Source: Cupriavidus taiwanensis
GTDB taxonomy: Bacteria; Pseudomonadota; Gammaproteobacteria; Burkholderiales; Burkholderiaceae
Direction: 5' to 3'
NCBI RefSeq assembly: GCF_900250075.1
Contig: NZ_LT977070.1
Coordinates: forward strand, 1,557,634 to 1,621,633
DNA length: 64,000 nucleotides
The notes under the pieces are model-generated. The model was not told the origin of the DNA and did not search any database. It saw nothing but the letters and a program-made list of their open reading frames with translations. The stretch's first letter is position 1; each line of letters starts with the position of its first letter. Below are positions 30,596-38,414 of the stretch, in pieces. Both the position numbers and the translations under genes were made by a program.

Positions 30596-31624
30596 ATGAA
30601 ACGTCGTGCCCTGATGCTCGCCACGGCCGCCGCCCTGGCCGCTTCCGCCTTCGCGCCCGCCGGTGCGATGGCCCAGACCTACAAGTCCGAGTACAAGATG
30701 TCGCTGGTGCTCGGCCCGGCCTTCCCGTGGGGCAAGGGCGGCGAGATCTGGGCCGACCTGGTCAAGCAGCGCACCAACGGCCGCATCAACATCAAGCTGT
30801 ACCCGGGCACCTCGCTGGTGGCCGGCGACCAGACCCGCGAGTTCTCGGCGATCCGCCAGGGCGTGATCGACATGGCGGTGGGCTCGACCATCAACTGGTC
30901 GCCGCAGGTCAAGGAACTGAACCTGTTCTCGCTGCCGTTCCTGATGCCCGACTACAAGGCGCTGGACGCGCTGACGCAGGGCGAAGTCGGCAAGTCGATC
31001 TTCGCCACGCTGGAGAAGGCCGGCGTGGTGCCGCTGGCCTGGGGCGAGAACGGCTTCCGCGAGGTGTCGAACTCCAAGCGCGAAATCCGCAAGCCGGAAG
31101 ACCTCAAGGGCCTGAAGCTGCGCGTGGTGGGCTCGCCGCTCTACATCGAGACCTTCAACGCGCTGGGCGCCAACCCGACCCAGATGAGCTGGGCCGACGC
31201 GCAGCCGGCGATGGCCTCGGGCGCGGTCGACGGGCAGGAGAACCCGCAATCGGTGTTCGCCGCTGCCAAGCTGTACACGGTGGGCCAGAAGTTTGTGACC
31301 ACCTGGGGCTACGTGGCTGACCCGCTGATCTTCGTGGTCAACAAGCAGATCTGGGAAAGCTGGACCCCGGCCGACCGCGAGATCGTCAAGCAGGCCGCCA
31401 TCGACGCCGGCAAGCAGGAAATCGCGCTGGCCCGCAAGGGCCTGGCCGAGGCCGGTGCGCCCGCGTGGAAGGACATGGAGGCCCACGGCGTCAAGGTCAC
31501 GCACCTGAGCCCGGCCGAGCATGACGCCTTCCGCAAGGCCACCGCCAAGGTCTACGACAAGTGGAAGAAGCAGATCGGCGCCGACCTTGTCACCAAGGCC
31601 GAAGGCGCGATTGCCAAGCGCTGA
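30596..31624 (+). CDS. TRAP transporter solute-binding protein, DctP family
   Basis: A 342-residue periplasmic protein. Signal peptide to about residue 26 (AGAMA before QTYKSEYK). DctP hallmarks are FSAIRQGVIDMAVGSTINWSP near 85, the carboxylate-binding arginine in LKGLKLRVVGSPLYIE near residue 178, and DAQPAMASGAVDGQENP near residue 200. The ligand is probably an organic acid; the SDR upstream and thioesterase downstream do not pin it down. A strong GAGGAGATG context at the start marks it as highly translated. Confidence 0.94.
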   Translation: MKRRALMLATAAALAASAFAPAGAMAQTYKSEYKMSLVLGPAFPWGKGGEIWADLVKQRTNGRINIKLYPGTSLVAGDQTREFSAIRQGVIDMAVGSTINWSPQVKELNLFSLPFLMPDYKALDALTQGEVGKSIFATLEKAGVVPLAWGENGFREVSNSKREIRKPEDLKGLKLRVVGSPLYIETFNALGANPTQMSWADAQPAMASGAVDGQENPQSVFAAAKLYTVGQKFVTTWGYVADPLIFVVNKQIWESWTPADREIVKQAAIDAGKQEIALARKGLAEAGAPAWKDMEAHGVKVTHLSPAEHDAFRKATAKVYDKWKKQIGADLVTKAEGAIAKR

Positions 31625-31633
31625 GTCATGAAG

Positions 31634-31659
31634 CAGGCCCGCCGGCATCGGCGGGCCTG
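31634..31659 (+). other. Intercistronic hairpin after dctP-type gene
   Basis: A perfect 11-bp stem, CAGGCCCGCCG / CGGCGGGCCTG, with a GCAT loop lies 10 nt after the DctP stop and 17 nt before the thioesterase start. There is no T-run, so it is more likely a 3'-stabilising stem or partial terminator than a full stop. Confidence 0.55.
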
Positions 31660-31676
31660 TTGCATTGGAGGCTGAG

Positions 31677-32078
31677 ATGAAACACGTCTACACGGTGGTC
31701 ATGCCGATCCGGTGGGGCGACATGGATGCCATGGGCCATGTCAACAACACCGTCTATTTCCAGTACCTGGAGCAGGCGCGCATCGAGTGGTTCGCGTCGC
31801 TGGGCCGCGGCGGCAAGGATGCGAACGGGCAGGGGCCGGTCATCATTAACGCGCATATGACCTTCCTAAAGCAGCTGCGCTATCCGGGCCAGATCGAATG
31901 CCGCGTGTATGCGGGACAGCTGGGGCGCACCAGCTTCGAGACGCGCATGGAAATCCGGCGCACCGACCTGCCGGAGGTGGTGTGGGCCGAGGGCGGCGCC
32001 AAGGTGGTGTGGTGCGATTATGCGGCGGAGAAATCGGTGCCGGTGCCGGCGGAGATTCGGGCGATCATCGAAGGGTGA
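31677..32078 (+). CDS. Hotdog-fold acyl-CoA thioesterase (YbgC/FadM/4HBT family)
   Basis: A 133-residue single hotdog-domain protein. The catalytic signature RWGDMDAMGHVNNTVYFQYLEQAR (Asp near residue 15, core DMDAMGHVNN) is that of 4-hydroxybenzoyl-CoA thioesterase-like enzymes that hydrolyse acyl-CoA. ATG 31677 has GGAGG five bases upstream; the in-frame TTG at 31665 overlaps that ribosome site and is rejected. It ends 13 nt from the convergent PAS-LuxR gene. Confidence 0.88.
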   Translation: MKHVYTVVMPIRWGDMDAMGHVNNTVYFQYLEQARIEWFASLGRGGKDANGQGPVIINAHMTFLKQLRYPGQIECRVYAGQLGRTSFETRMEIRRTDLPEVVWAEGGAKVVWCDYAAEKSVPVPAEIRAIIEG

Positions 32079-32091
32079 TTGTTTTTCAGTG

Positions 32092-32637
32092 TCAGTGAGC
32101 CACCAGCCGCTGCACCAGATCCACCGACGTACTTGCTCCATACTTCTTCATCAGCCGCGCCCGATAGATATCGACCGTGCGCGGGCTGATCGCCAGCAGC
32201 TTGCCGATCTGCTTGCTGGTCTTGCCTTCCACCAGCTGCGCCGCGATCTCGCGTTCGCGCGCGGTCAGTTCGGCGGTGACCTGGCGCTTCTGCGACAAGT
32301 CCTCGAAAGTCCAGATGCCGGCGCCGAGCGGCTGGCTCCGGTCCAGCGCGCGGCCGGTGACGTGGCACCAGAACAATTCGCCGCCGGCGCGCTTCATGAT
32401 GCGCTCGTCCGAATACATGCCGCGCTTGCCCATGATCGGCGCGATGCGCGCGCCGGTACGCTCGAACTCGTCGGCGGTGGGGTAGAGCACCTGGAACGAC
32501 TGGCCCAGCAGGGCCTCGCGCGTGGTGCCGAAGATGCGGCAGACCTCTTCGTTGCAATCCTCGATCACGCGCTCGCGTGACAGCACCAGGCCCACGGGGG
32601 CGAGCTGGAAGGCGGTCTGGTAGTCGATGGCGGGCAT
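32092..32637 (-). CDS. PAS-LuxR family transcriptional regulator
   Basis: A 181-residue regulator. A PAS sensor domain (about residues 5-110, YQTAFQLAPVGLVLSRERVIEDCNEEVCRIFG; core ECNEE-like DCNEEVCRIFG) is followed by a LuxR/FixJ helix-turn-helix (about 120-178, LTAREREIAAQL...SKQIGKLLAISPRTVDIYRARLMKK). No receiver domain or phosphorylation Asp is present, so it senses a ligand or cofactor through PAS. ATG 32637 removes 63 upstream residues of low-complexity read-through. It is divergent from scoAB (181 nt apart) and likely regulates it. Confidence 0.88.
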   Translation of the reverse strand: MPAIDYQTAFQLAPVGLVLSRERVIEDCNEEVCRIFGTTREALLGQSFQVLYPTADEFERTGARIAPIMGKRGMYSDERIMKRAGGELFWCHVTGRALDRSQPLGAGIWTFEDLSQKRQVTAELTAREREIAAQLVEGKTSKQIGKLLAISPRTVDIYRARLMKKYGASTSVDLVQRLVAH

Positions 32638-32651
32638 CTGCTTATGTATTT

Positions 32652-32659
32652 TTACGTAA
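32652..32659. promoter_or_regulatory. Candidate LuxR/FixJ-type site upstream of scoAB
   Basis: TTACGTAA, a perfect 8-bp palindrome, lies 14 nt upstream of the regulator's start, with further CGTA half-sites at about 32663 and 32681. TACGTA cores are typical of FixJ/NarL-type DNA-binding domains such as the one encoded here. Confidence 0.4.
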
Positions 32660-32818
32660 TGGCGTAGCCGGCTGTGCTTGCGTATGCTGTCGGTCGGACG
32701 CGTTACGGCGACGGCCGATCGCCCGTTGCCGATTGTACCGTTACAATTTCCTTGCGTCGCCCGCCGCACTACCCGCCGGCGGGGAGATCGACAGGGACTA
32801 CCGAGGAAGGAGCGAAGC

Positions 32819-33520
32819 ATGAACAAGGTCTACGCCAGCGCCGCAGAAGCGCTTGCAGGCGTCGTCCGCGACGGCCAGACGATCGCTGTGGGCGGTTTCG
32901 GCCTGTGCGGCATCCCCGAGGCGCTGATCGGCGCGCTGCGCGACAGCGGCGCCAAGCAGCTGACCTGCATCTCCAACAATGCCGGCGTCGACGGCTTCGG
33001 CCTGGGCCTGCTGCTGGCCACGCGCCAGATCAAGAAGATGATTTCGTCCTACGTGGGCGAGAACAAGGAGTTCGAGCGCCAGTACCTGGCCGGCGAACTG
33101 GAGCTGGAATTCACCCCGCAGGGCACGCTGGCCGAAAAGCTGCGCGCCGGCGGCTCGGGCATCCCGGCCTTCTTCACCAAGACCGGGGTCGGCACCATCG
33201 TCGCGGAAGGCAAGGAAATCCGCGAATTCGACGGCGAAAAGTACGTGATGGAGCGTTCGCTGACCGCCGACGTCGCGCTGGTCAAGGCCTGGAAGGCCGA
33301 CAAGGCCGGCAACCTGGTGTTCCGCCGCACCGCGCGCAACTTCAACCCGATGTGCGCCATGGCGGGCAAGGTCACCGTGGCCGAGGTCGAGCAGATCGTC
33401 GAGACCGGCGAGCTTGATCCGGACGAGATCCACCTGGCCGGCATCTTCGTGCAGCGCCTGGTGCTCAACGCCAACCCCGAGAAACGCATCGAGCAGCGCA
33501 CCGTGCGCGCGGCCAGCTAA
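32819..33520 (+). CDS. scoA: 3-oxoacid CoA-transferase (succinyl-CoA:acetoacetate) subunit A
   Basis: A 233-residue alpha subunit of a class I CoA-transferase. Motifs: the [10 protein letters not shown] glycine-rich CoA site at residues 24-33, [17 protein letters not shown] near 45 and [21 protein letters not shown] near 86. With subunit B it moves CoA from succinyl-CoA to acetoacetate, allowing use of ketone bodies and PHB breakdown products. ATG 32819 has GGAAGGAGC upstream. The beta gene starts 11 nt after the stop. Confidence 0.95.
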   Translation: MNKVYASAAEALAGVVRDGQTIAVGGFGLCGIPEALIGALRDSGAKQLTCISNNAGVDGFGLGLLLATRQIKKMISSYVGENKEFERQYLAGELELEFTPQGTLAEKLRAGGSGIPAFFTKTGVGTIVAEGKEIREFDGEKYVMERSLTADVALVKAWKADKAGNLVFRRTARNFNPMCAMAGKVTVAEVEQIVETGELDPDEIHLAGIFVQRLVLNANPEKRIEQRTVRAAS

Positions 33521-33531
33521 GGAGACCCATC

Positions 33532-34170
33532 ATGGCATGGACACGTGACGAAATGGCCGCGCGCGCCGCGGCCGAGCTGCAGGACGGTTTCTACGTCAAC
33601 CTGGGCATCGGGCTGCCGACGCTGGTGGCAAACTGGGTGCCCGAAGGCATGGAAGTCTGGCTGCAATCCGAGAACGGCCTGCTCGGCATCGGCCCGTTCC
33701 CGACCGAGGCCGAGGTCGACGCCGACATGATCAACGCCGGCAAGCAGACCGTGACCACGCTGCCGGGCTCGTCGATCTTCTCGTCGGCCGACTCGTTCGC
33801 GATGATCCGCGGCGGCCACATCAACCTGGCCATCCTGGGCGCGATGCAGGTCAGCGAGAAGGGCGACCTGGCGAACTGGATGATCCCCGGCAAGATGGTC
33901 AAGGGCATGGGCGGCGCGATGGACCTGGTCGCCGGCGTCGGCCGCGTGGTGGTGCTGATGGAACACACCGCCAAGAAGAAGGACGGCACCGAGGATCTCA
34001 AGATCCTGAAGCAGTGCAACCTGCCGCTGACCGGCGTGGGCGTGGTCAACCGCATCATCACCGACCTGGGCGTGATCGACGTGACCGCGGACGGCCTCAA
34101 GCTGGTGGAGACCGCGCCGGGCGTCAGCCGCGAGGAAATCCAGGCGAAGACGGGGGCGCCGCTGCTGTAA
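33532..34170 (+). CDS. scoB: 3-oxoacid CoA-transferase subunit B
   Basis: A 212-residue beta subunit. It contains the catalytic glutamate in the [13 protein letters not shown] motif (residue about 46), [14 protein letters not shown] near residue 22 and [15 protein letters not shown] near residue 88. Functions with the A subunit encoded immediately upstream. A strong terminator follows 30 nt after the stop. Confidence 0.95.
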   Translation: MAWTRDEMAARAAAELQDGFYVNLGIGLPTLVANWVPEGMEVWLQSENGLLGIGPFPTEAEVDADMINAGKQTVTTLPGSSIFSSADSFAMIRGGHINLAILGAMQVSEKGDLANWMIPGKMVKGMGGAMDLVAGVGRVVVLMEHTAKKKDGTEDLKILKQCNLPLTGVGVVNRIITDLGVIDVTADGLKLVETAPGVSREEIQAKTGAPLL

Positions 34171-34199
34171 GCAGGTTCGGGCGGCACGCCGACATCAGC

Positions 34200-34240
34200 A
34201 ACCCCCTGCAAGCTATGCGCTTGCAGGGGGTTCTTGTTTT
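34200..34240 (+). terminator. Intrinsic terminator of scoAB
   Basis: A perfect 14-bp stem, AACCCCCTGCAAGC (34200-34213) and GCTTGCAGGGGGTT (34219-34232), with a TATGC loop, followed by CTTGTTTT. It also abuts the 3' end of the leftward antitoxin gene. Confidence 0.92.
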
Positions 34241-34575
34241 CAGGCTACCTTGAGCGTGAGGTGACCGATCGGCTCCGGCGCGGGGCTGACCGTGATTTCG
34301 ATGTCGTACCCAAGCCGGTTCAGGCAGTCCATCAGCTTGCGCTCCGACAGGTTGGCGAAGTCGCCGCGAAGCAGTCCGGAGACCTTCGGTTGCGGGATGC
34401 CCATGCGGTGGGCCGCTTCTTCCTGGGTCAGGCCAAGGCTGCGTACGGCTCGCGTGATCTCGATGGCCAGTCCGGACTTGATCCGGAGCTTGTCGGCCTC
34501 GGGGACGCCCAGGTCGGCAAACACGTTGCCGGAGCTGGCCTCGACCTCGATGCCGTCAATCCTGCGTTTTGCCAT
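34240..34575 (-). CDS. XRE-family helix-turn-helix antitoxin
   Basis: A 111-residue protein. The HTH (about residues 36-90) reads LAIEITRAVRSLGLTQEEAAHRMGIPQPKVSGLLRG (core LTQEEAAHRMGIPQPKVSGLL), the group of Xre antitoxins paired with Gp49-like toxins. It overlaps the end of the toxin gene by 20 nt and is transcribed second, the toxin-first order of HigBA-like modules. It should neutralise the toxin and repress the shared promoter. GC content is visibly lower than in flanking genes, which suggests acquisition. Confidence 0.88.
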   Translation of the reverse strand: MAKRRIDGIEVEASSGNVFADLGVPEADKLRIKSGLAIEITRAVRSLGLTQEEAAHRMGIPQPKVSGLLRGDFANLSERKLMDCLNRLGYDIEITVSPAPEPIGHLTLKVA

Positions 34576-34933
34576 GTCGTAACTCCCATGCCAGCGCTTC
34601 GGCGACCTTCAGCCTGGCGCCAATGATTTCGATGTCTGCCTTCGGCGTGGCAATGCCGCGTTTGCTCTTCTTCTGGAAGCAGTGAAGGACGAACACCGCT
34701 TCAGCAAATTTCACGGTATAGACGGCGCGGTACGTGCCGGCAGCGTCGTCCTCGAGTATTTCGAGCACCCCGGCGCTGCCAAAACCTTTTAGAGTCTTCG
34801 CCGCATCATGTCGCTCTCCACGCTGGGCAAAATGCAGGGCATGGCCGAAAAACCTCCGCACGTCGAGCGGAAGCGCCGTCAGGTCCTTCTTGCTGCTCCC
34901 GATCCAGAAGAGTGGTTTTTCCTTGGCTGGCAT
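34556..34933 (-). CDS. Gp49-like (HigB/RelE superfamily) toxin
   Basis: A 125-residue protein with the phage-derived Gp49-like toxin signature: WIGSSKKDLTALPLDVRRFFGHAL near the N-terminus, then TYRAVYTVKFAEAVFVLHCFQKKSKRG (core VLHCFQKKSK), then TPKADIEIIGARL. RelE-superfamily members cleave mRNA on the ribosome. It is the first gene of the module and lies right behind a palindrome that may be the autoregulatory operator. Confidence 0.88.
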   Translation of the reverse strand: MPAKEKPLFWIGSSKKDLTALPLDVRRFFGHALHFAQRGERHDAAKTLKGFGSAGVLEILEDDAAGTYRAVYTVKFAEAVFVLHCFQKKSKRGIATPKADIEIIGARLKVAEALAWELRHGKTQD

Positions 34934-34951
34934 CCAGGCAATATACCTGAA

Positions 34952-34965
34952 CTGGTATAAACCAG
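34952..34965 (-). promoter_or_regulatory. Putative operator of the toxin-antitoxin module
   Basis: CTGGT-ATAA-ACCAG is a perfect inverted repeat 19 nt upstream of the toxin start. Read leftward it precedes a TATATT -10-like box (34940-34945), so a bound antitoxin would block the promoter. Confidence 0.5.
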
Positions 34966-35163
34966 CGCCGCCGGAAACGCAAGGCTTGATTTGAGTCAGG
35001 TTTCAGTCCGTCACAGGGGCGGGTGGTGCTTCGACCTATGTCGTATGGACGACGCTGCTAGCTCTTTCGGCGAATGGCCGGGCTCCTGGCCTTGCCACTA
35101 AGCTGGCCGCTTTCCGTAGGGGCGTTGCCCCCTGCGATGAACCGATTTGATGGAAGGTGCGCG

Positions 35164-35544
35164 ATGCCCGCTTCCCCCACCCGATCCCTGCCACTGGTCT
35201 ACGCCTGCTCCGGCTGCTCCAGCGTGGCGCAGCTGGCCAATGCCTGCGCGGTGCGGCTGGACCGCGGCGGCCGCGCGGAGATGTCGTGCATCAGCGGGGT
35301 GGGCGGCGGCGTGCCGGCGCTGACGCGGGTGGCGCGATCGGGCCGGCCGATCCTGGCGCTGGACGGGTGCTCGCTGGCTTGCGTGCAGGCGTGCCTGGCC
35401 AACGCGGGCGTGGTGCCGGACCAGCACCTGGTGCTGAACCGGCTGGGCGCGGTCAAGCGCCAGCACGGTGAATGCACCGAGGGCGAGACCGAGGCGGTGT
35501 GGCGGGAGGTTGAGTCGGCGCTGCAGCGCCTGGCAGGGGAGTAG
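35164..35544 (+). CDS. DGC-domain putative zinc-binding protein
   Basis: A 126-residue protein of the DGC family, named for its conserved Asp-Gly-Cys, seen here as LDGCSLACVQACL near residue 62. Other cysteines lie in YACSGCSSVAQ (residues 14-24), SCISGVGGG and GECTEGE. Family members are predicted to bind zinc; function is unknown. ATG 35164 follows GGAAGG by 6 nt and is preferred to ATG 35137. It is convergent with the DUF411 gene. Confidence 0.82.
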   Translation: MPASPTRSLPLVYACSGCSSVAQLANACAVRLDRGGRAEMSCISGVGGGVPALTRVARSGRPILALDGCSLACVQACLANAGVVPDQHLVLNRLGAVKRQHGECTEGETEAVWREVESALQRLAGE

Positions 35545-35586
35545 GGCATTGCCGGATGCGCCGCGGCGCATCCGGCGCGGGGCACG

Positions 35587-36078
35587 TCAGGCCGCCGGCT
35601 TGTTGTGGCGGCTGAACACCGAGGCGGCGCCGTCGGCCTTGACCAGCATAACGTCGAAGGGATCCTTGCGCGGTCCCTGTTCCATGCCCGGCGAGCCGAC
35701 CGGCATGCCCGGCACCGCCAGCCCGACCGCCCTGGGTTTGGCGGCCAGCAGTTTGCGGATATCGGCGGCGGGCACGTGGCCCTCGATCGCATAGCCGGCG
35801 ATATGGCCGGTGTGGCAGGAGCTGAAGCGCTCCGGCATGCCGAAGCGCTTGCGGTATTCGCCGGTATCCTCGACGTCGTGCACTGTCACGGTGAAGCCGT
35901 TGGCGCGCAGGTGCTTGACCCATTCCTCGCAGCAGCCGCACAGCGGGCTCTTGTAGACGTCGATGGCCAGCGGCTTCGCCTGCGCGAACGCATCCGCCGC
36001 GGGTCCAAGCACGCCCACGGCGAGCGTGCCGAGCGCGAGCGCGCCCAGGGTCCCGAGGAAACGTCGTCGTTGCACCAT
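35587..36078 (-). CDS. DUF411 family exported metal-binding protein
   Basis: A 163-residue protein. A twin-arginine-like start (VQRRRFLGTLGALALG) ends near AFA about residue 32. The DUF411 core follows: YKSPLCGCCEEWVKHL with the LCGCC metal site (residues about 45-49) and FSSCHTGHIAGYAIEGHVPA, where C and H residues may complete the site. DUF411 proteins often sit in copper-resistance clusters. It is 37 nt downstream of the 3-hydroxybutyrate dehydrogenase gene on the same strand. The start at 36078 drops 20 non-signal residues. Confidence 0.88.
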   Translation of the reverse strand: MVQRRRFLGTLGALALGTLAVGVLGPAADAFAQAKPLAIDVYKSPLCGCCEEWVKHLRANGFTVTVHDVEDTGEYRKRFGMPERFSSCHTGHIAGYAIEGHVPAADIRKLLAAKPRAVGLAVPGMPVGSPGMEQGPRKDPFDVMLVKADGAASVFSRHNKPAA

Positions 36079-36115
36079 GGCTTTTTGCTCCTTTGTGGCG
36101 CCCGGACGTGGCACC

Positions 36116-36892
36116 TTACTGCGCCACCCAGCCGCCATCCATGTTCCAGATCGCGCCGCGCACCTGGCGGGCGGCTTCGGACGACAGGAACACGGCCAGC
36201 GCGCCCAGCTCGTCGGGGGTCACGAACTGACCCGAGGGCTGTTTCTCCAGCACCAGCTCGCGCTTGGCCTGCTCGACCGGGATGCCTTCCTTCTGCGCGC
36301 GGGCTTCGACCTGCTTCTGCACCAACGGCGTCAGCACCCAGCCCGGGCAGATCGCGTTGGCGGTCACGCCGGTCTGCGCGGTTTCCAGCGCTGTGACCTT
36401 GGTGAAGCCGACGATGCCGTGCTTGGCCGCCACATAGGCCGATTTCTGCGCCGAGGCCACCAGCCCGTGGGTCGAGGCGACATTGATGATGCGCCCCCAG
36501 TTCTTCTGCTTCATGCCGGGCAGCGCCAGGCGCGTGGTATGGAAGGCCGAGGTCAGGTTGATGGCGATGATCGCGTCCCAGCGCTCGGGCGGGAAGTCCT
36601 CGATGGCCGCGACGTGCTGGATGCCGGCATTGTTGACCAGGATGTCGGCGCCGCCGAAGTCGGCCTGGGCATAGCGCATCATGTCTTCGATCTCGGCCGC
36701 CTTGCTCATGTCGGCGCCGTGATAGCCGACGCGGATCCCCTGGCCGGCCTGCGCGATCTCGCTCTTTGCGGCGTCCGCGTCACCGAAGCCGTTGACGATG
36801 ATGTGGGCGCCCTGCGCCGCCAGCGCCTTTGCGATGCCGAGCCCGATGCCGCTGGTCGAGCCAGTCACCAGTGCGGTCTTGCCGTTGAGCAT
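36116..36892 (-). CDS. D-3-hydroxybutyrate dehydrogenase
   Basis: A 258-residue SDR. NAD-binding motif VTGSTSGIGLGIAKALA at residues 8-24, NNAGIQHVAAIEDFP near 88, VASTHGLVAS with the catalytic Ser near 140, and YVAAKHGI with catalytic Tyr/Lys near 153. The GIQHVAAIEDFPPERWD and KQVEARAQKEGI segments are typical of 3-hydroxybutyrate dehydrogenases, which oxidise D-3-hydroxybutyrate to acetoacetate. This links to scoAB 2 kb away: hydroxybutyrate to acetoacetate to acetoacetyl-CoA. Divergent from the hydrolase gene across 204 nt. Confidence 0.92.
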   Translation of the reverse strand: MLNGKTALVTGSTSGIGLGIAKALAAQGAHIIVNGFGDADAAKSEIAQAGQGIRVGYHGADMSKAAEIEDMMRYAQADFGGADILVNNAGIQHVAAIEDFPPERWDAIIAINLTSAFHTTRLALPGMKQKNWGRIINVASTHGLVASAQKSAYVAAKHGIVGFTKVTALETAQTGVTANAICPGWVLTPLVQKQVEARAQKEGIPVEQAKRELVLEKQPSGQFVTPDELGALAVFLSSEAARQVRGAIWNMDGGWVAQ

Positions 36893-37096
36893 GTAAGCCT
36901 CCGTCGAGAGAAAGGGAATGCCACGACAGGACAGCCGCCGGATGGGCGGCGCGCGCCGTGGCGGTGCGCGCCCCGCGCGCGGGGCGCGGACACTGTGCTG
37001 TGGCATTGTACCCGCTGCGGCGTACAATCCAGCTTTGCTCAACTTCCGGCGGCGGCGCCTGCTGGCGCCTTGCGTCCGGTTTGCCAGGGAGTCCAG

Positions 37097-37978
37097 ATGT
37101 CTGCCAGTCCGCGTCTCGGTTTCGTCCAGTGCATCAGTCCGGGGGGCCTGCACCGCATGGCCTACCACGAGTGGGGCGACCCCGCCAATCCGCGCGTGCT
37201 GGTGTGCGCGCACGGCCTGACTCGCACCGGGCGCGACTTCGACGCCGTCGCCAGCGCGCTGTGCGGTGACTATCGCGTGGTATGCCCGGACGTGGCCGGA
37301 CGCGGCCGCTCGGAATGGCTGGCCAATCCGGACAGCTACATCGTGCCGCAGTACGTGTCCGACATGGTCACGCTGATCGCGCGGCTCAACGTCGAGCAGG
37401 TGGACTGGTTCGGCACCTCGATGGGCGGGCTGATCGGCATGGGCCTGGCCGGCCTGCCGAAGTCGCCGGTGCGCAAGCTGCTGCTCAATGACGTCGGTCC
37501 CCGCATCGCTCCCTCGGCGGTCGAGCGCATCGGTGCCTACCTGGGCCTGCCGGTGCGCTTCAAGACCTTCGAGGAAGGGCTGGCGTACCTGCAGACCATC
37601 AGCGCCTCGTTCGGGCGCCACAGCGCCGAGCAGTGGCGCGAGCTGAACGCCGCCATCCTGAAGCCGGTGCAGGGCGCCGATGGCCTGGAATGGGGCTTGC
37701 ATTACGATCCGCAGCTGGCGGTTCCGTTCCGCAAATCCACGCCCGAGGCCATCGCCGCCGGCGAAGCCGCGCTGTGGCGCAGCTTCGAAGCCATCGAGGC
37801 CCCGGTGCTGGTGGTGCGCGGCGCGCAGTCCGACCTGCTGCTGCGCGAGACGGTGGCCGAGATGGTGGCGCGCGGCAAGCATGTGAGTTCGGTGGAAGTG
37901 CCCGACGTGGGCCACGCCCCCACCTTTGTCGATCCGGCGCAGATCGCGATCGTGCGCCAGTTCTTTACCGGCGCCTGA
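37097..37978 (+). CDS. Alpha/beta fold hydrolase
   Basis: A 293-residue alpha/beta hydrolase. Oxyanion loop VCAHGLTRTGRDFD near residue 36, nucleophile GTSMGG near residue 111, acid in VVRGAQSDLL near 240 and His in PDVGHAPTF near 273. It sits head-to-head with 3-hydroxybutyrate dehydrogenase, so hydrolysis of hydroxybutyrate oligomers or esters is possible but not shown by the sequence. ATG 37097 follows a GGGAG ribosome site. A TACAAT box lies at 37023-37028. Confidence 0.85.
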   Translation: MSASPRLGFVQCISPGGLHRMAYHEWGDPANPRVLVCAHGLTRTGRDFDAVASALCGDYRVVCPDVAGRGRSEWLANPDSYIVPQYVSDMVTLIARLNVEQVDWFGTSMGGLIGMGLAGLPKSPVRKLLLNDVGPRIAPSAVERIGAYLGLPVRFKTFEEGLAYLQTISASFGRHSAEQWRELNAAILKPVQGADGLEWGLHYDPQLAVPFRKSTPEAIAAGEAALWRSFEAIEAPVLVVRGAQSDLLLRETVAEMVARGKHVSSVEVPDVGHAPTFVDPAQIAIVRQFFTGA

Positions 37979-38036
37979 GCGCGCCCGTTGCGGCCACTTT
38001 GCCATCCGGCTGTTTTTTATCGAGTTACGCATTGCC

Positions 38037-38399
38037 ATGAGTCTTCCTGAACTGAAGCGCGCCCACGTGGGCAAGCGCTTGTCCGAATATGCGGTCTACA
38101 ACGGTGTGGTCTATCTGGCCGGCCAGGTGCCCGAGGTCGATCCCAAGGCTGATATCCGCGGCCAGACGCGCGAGGTGCTGGGCCATATCGACCGCCTGCT
38201 GGCCGAGGCCGGCAGCGACAAGACCCGCATCCTGTCGTGCCAGATCTTCCTGACCAACATCGATTTGATCGGCGAGATGAACGAGGTCTGGGATGCCTGG
38301 GTGCCGCAAGGCAACACGCCGCCGCGCGCCACCGTCGAAGCCCGCCTGGCCAATCCCGATTACCTGATCGAAGTGGTGGTGACCGCTGCGCTCAACTGA
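38037..38399 (+). CDS. RidA/YjgF family protein (enamine/imine deaminase)
   Basis: A 120-residue RidA-family protein. Motifs: YNGVVYLAGQVPEVDPKADIRGQT (core VYLAGQVP), LLAEAGSDKTRILSCQIFL near 60 and PPRATVEARLANPDYLIEVVVTA, with the catalytic arginine in PRATVEA near residue 99. RidA enzymes deaminate reactive 2-aminoacrylate-type enamines. It lies between the hydrolase and relA, 15 nt before relA, and is likely co-transcribed with it. Confidence 0.9.
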   Translation: MSLPELKRAHVGKRLSEYAVYNGVVYLAGQVPEVDPKADIRGQTREVLGHIDRLLAEAGSDKTRILSCQIFLTNIDLIGEMNEVWDAWVPQGNTPPRATVEARLANPDYLIEVVVTAALN

Positions 38400-38414
38400 T
38401 GCAGGCGCTGTGAC

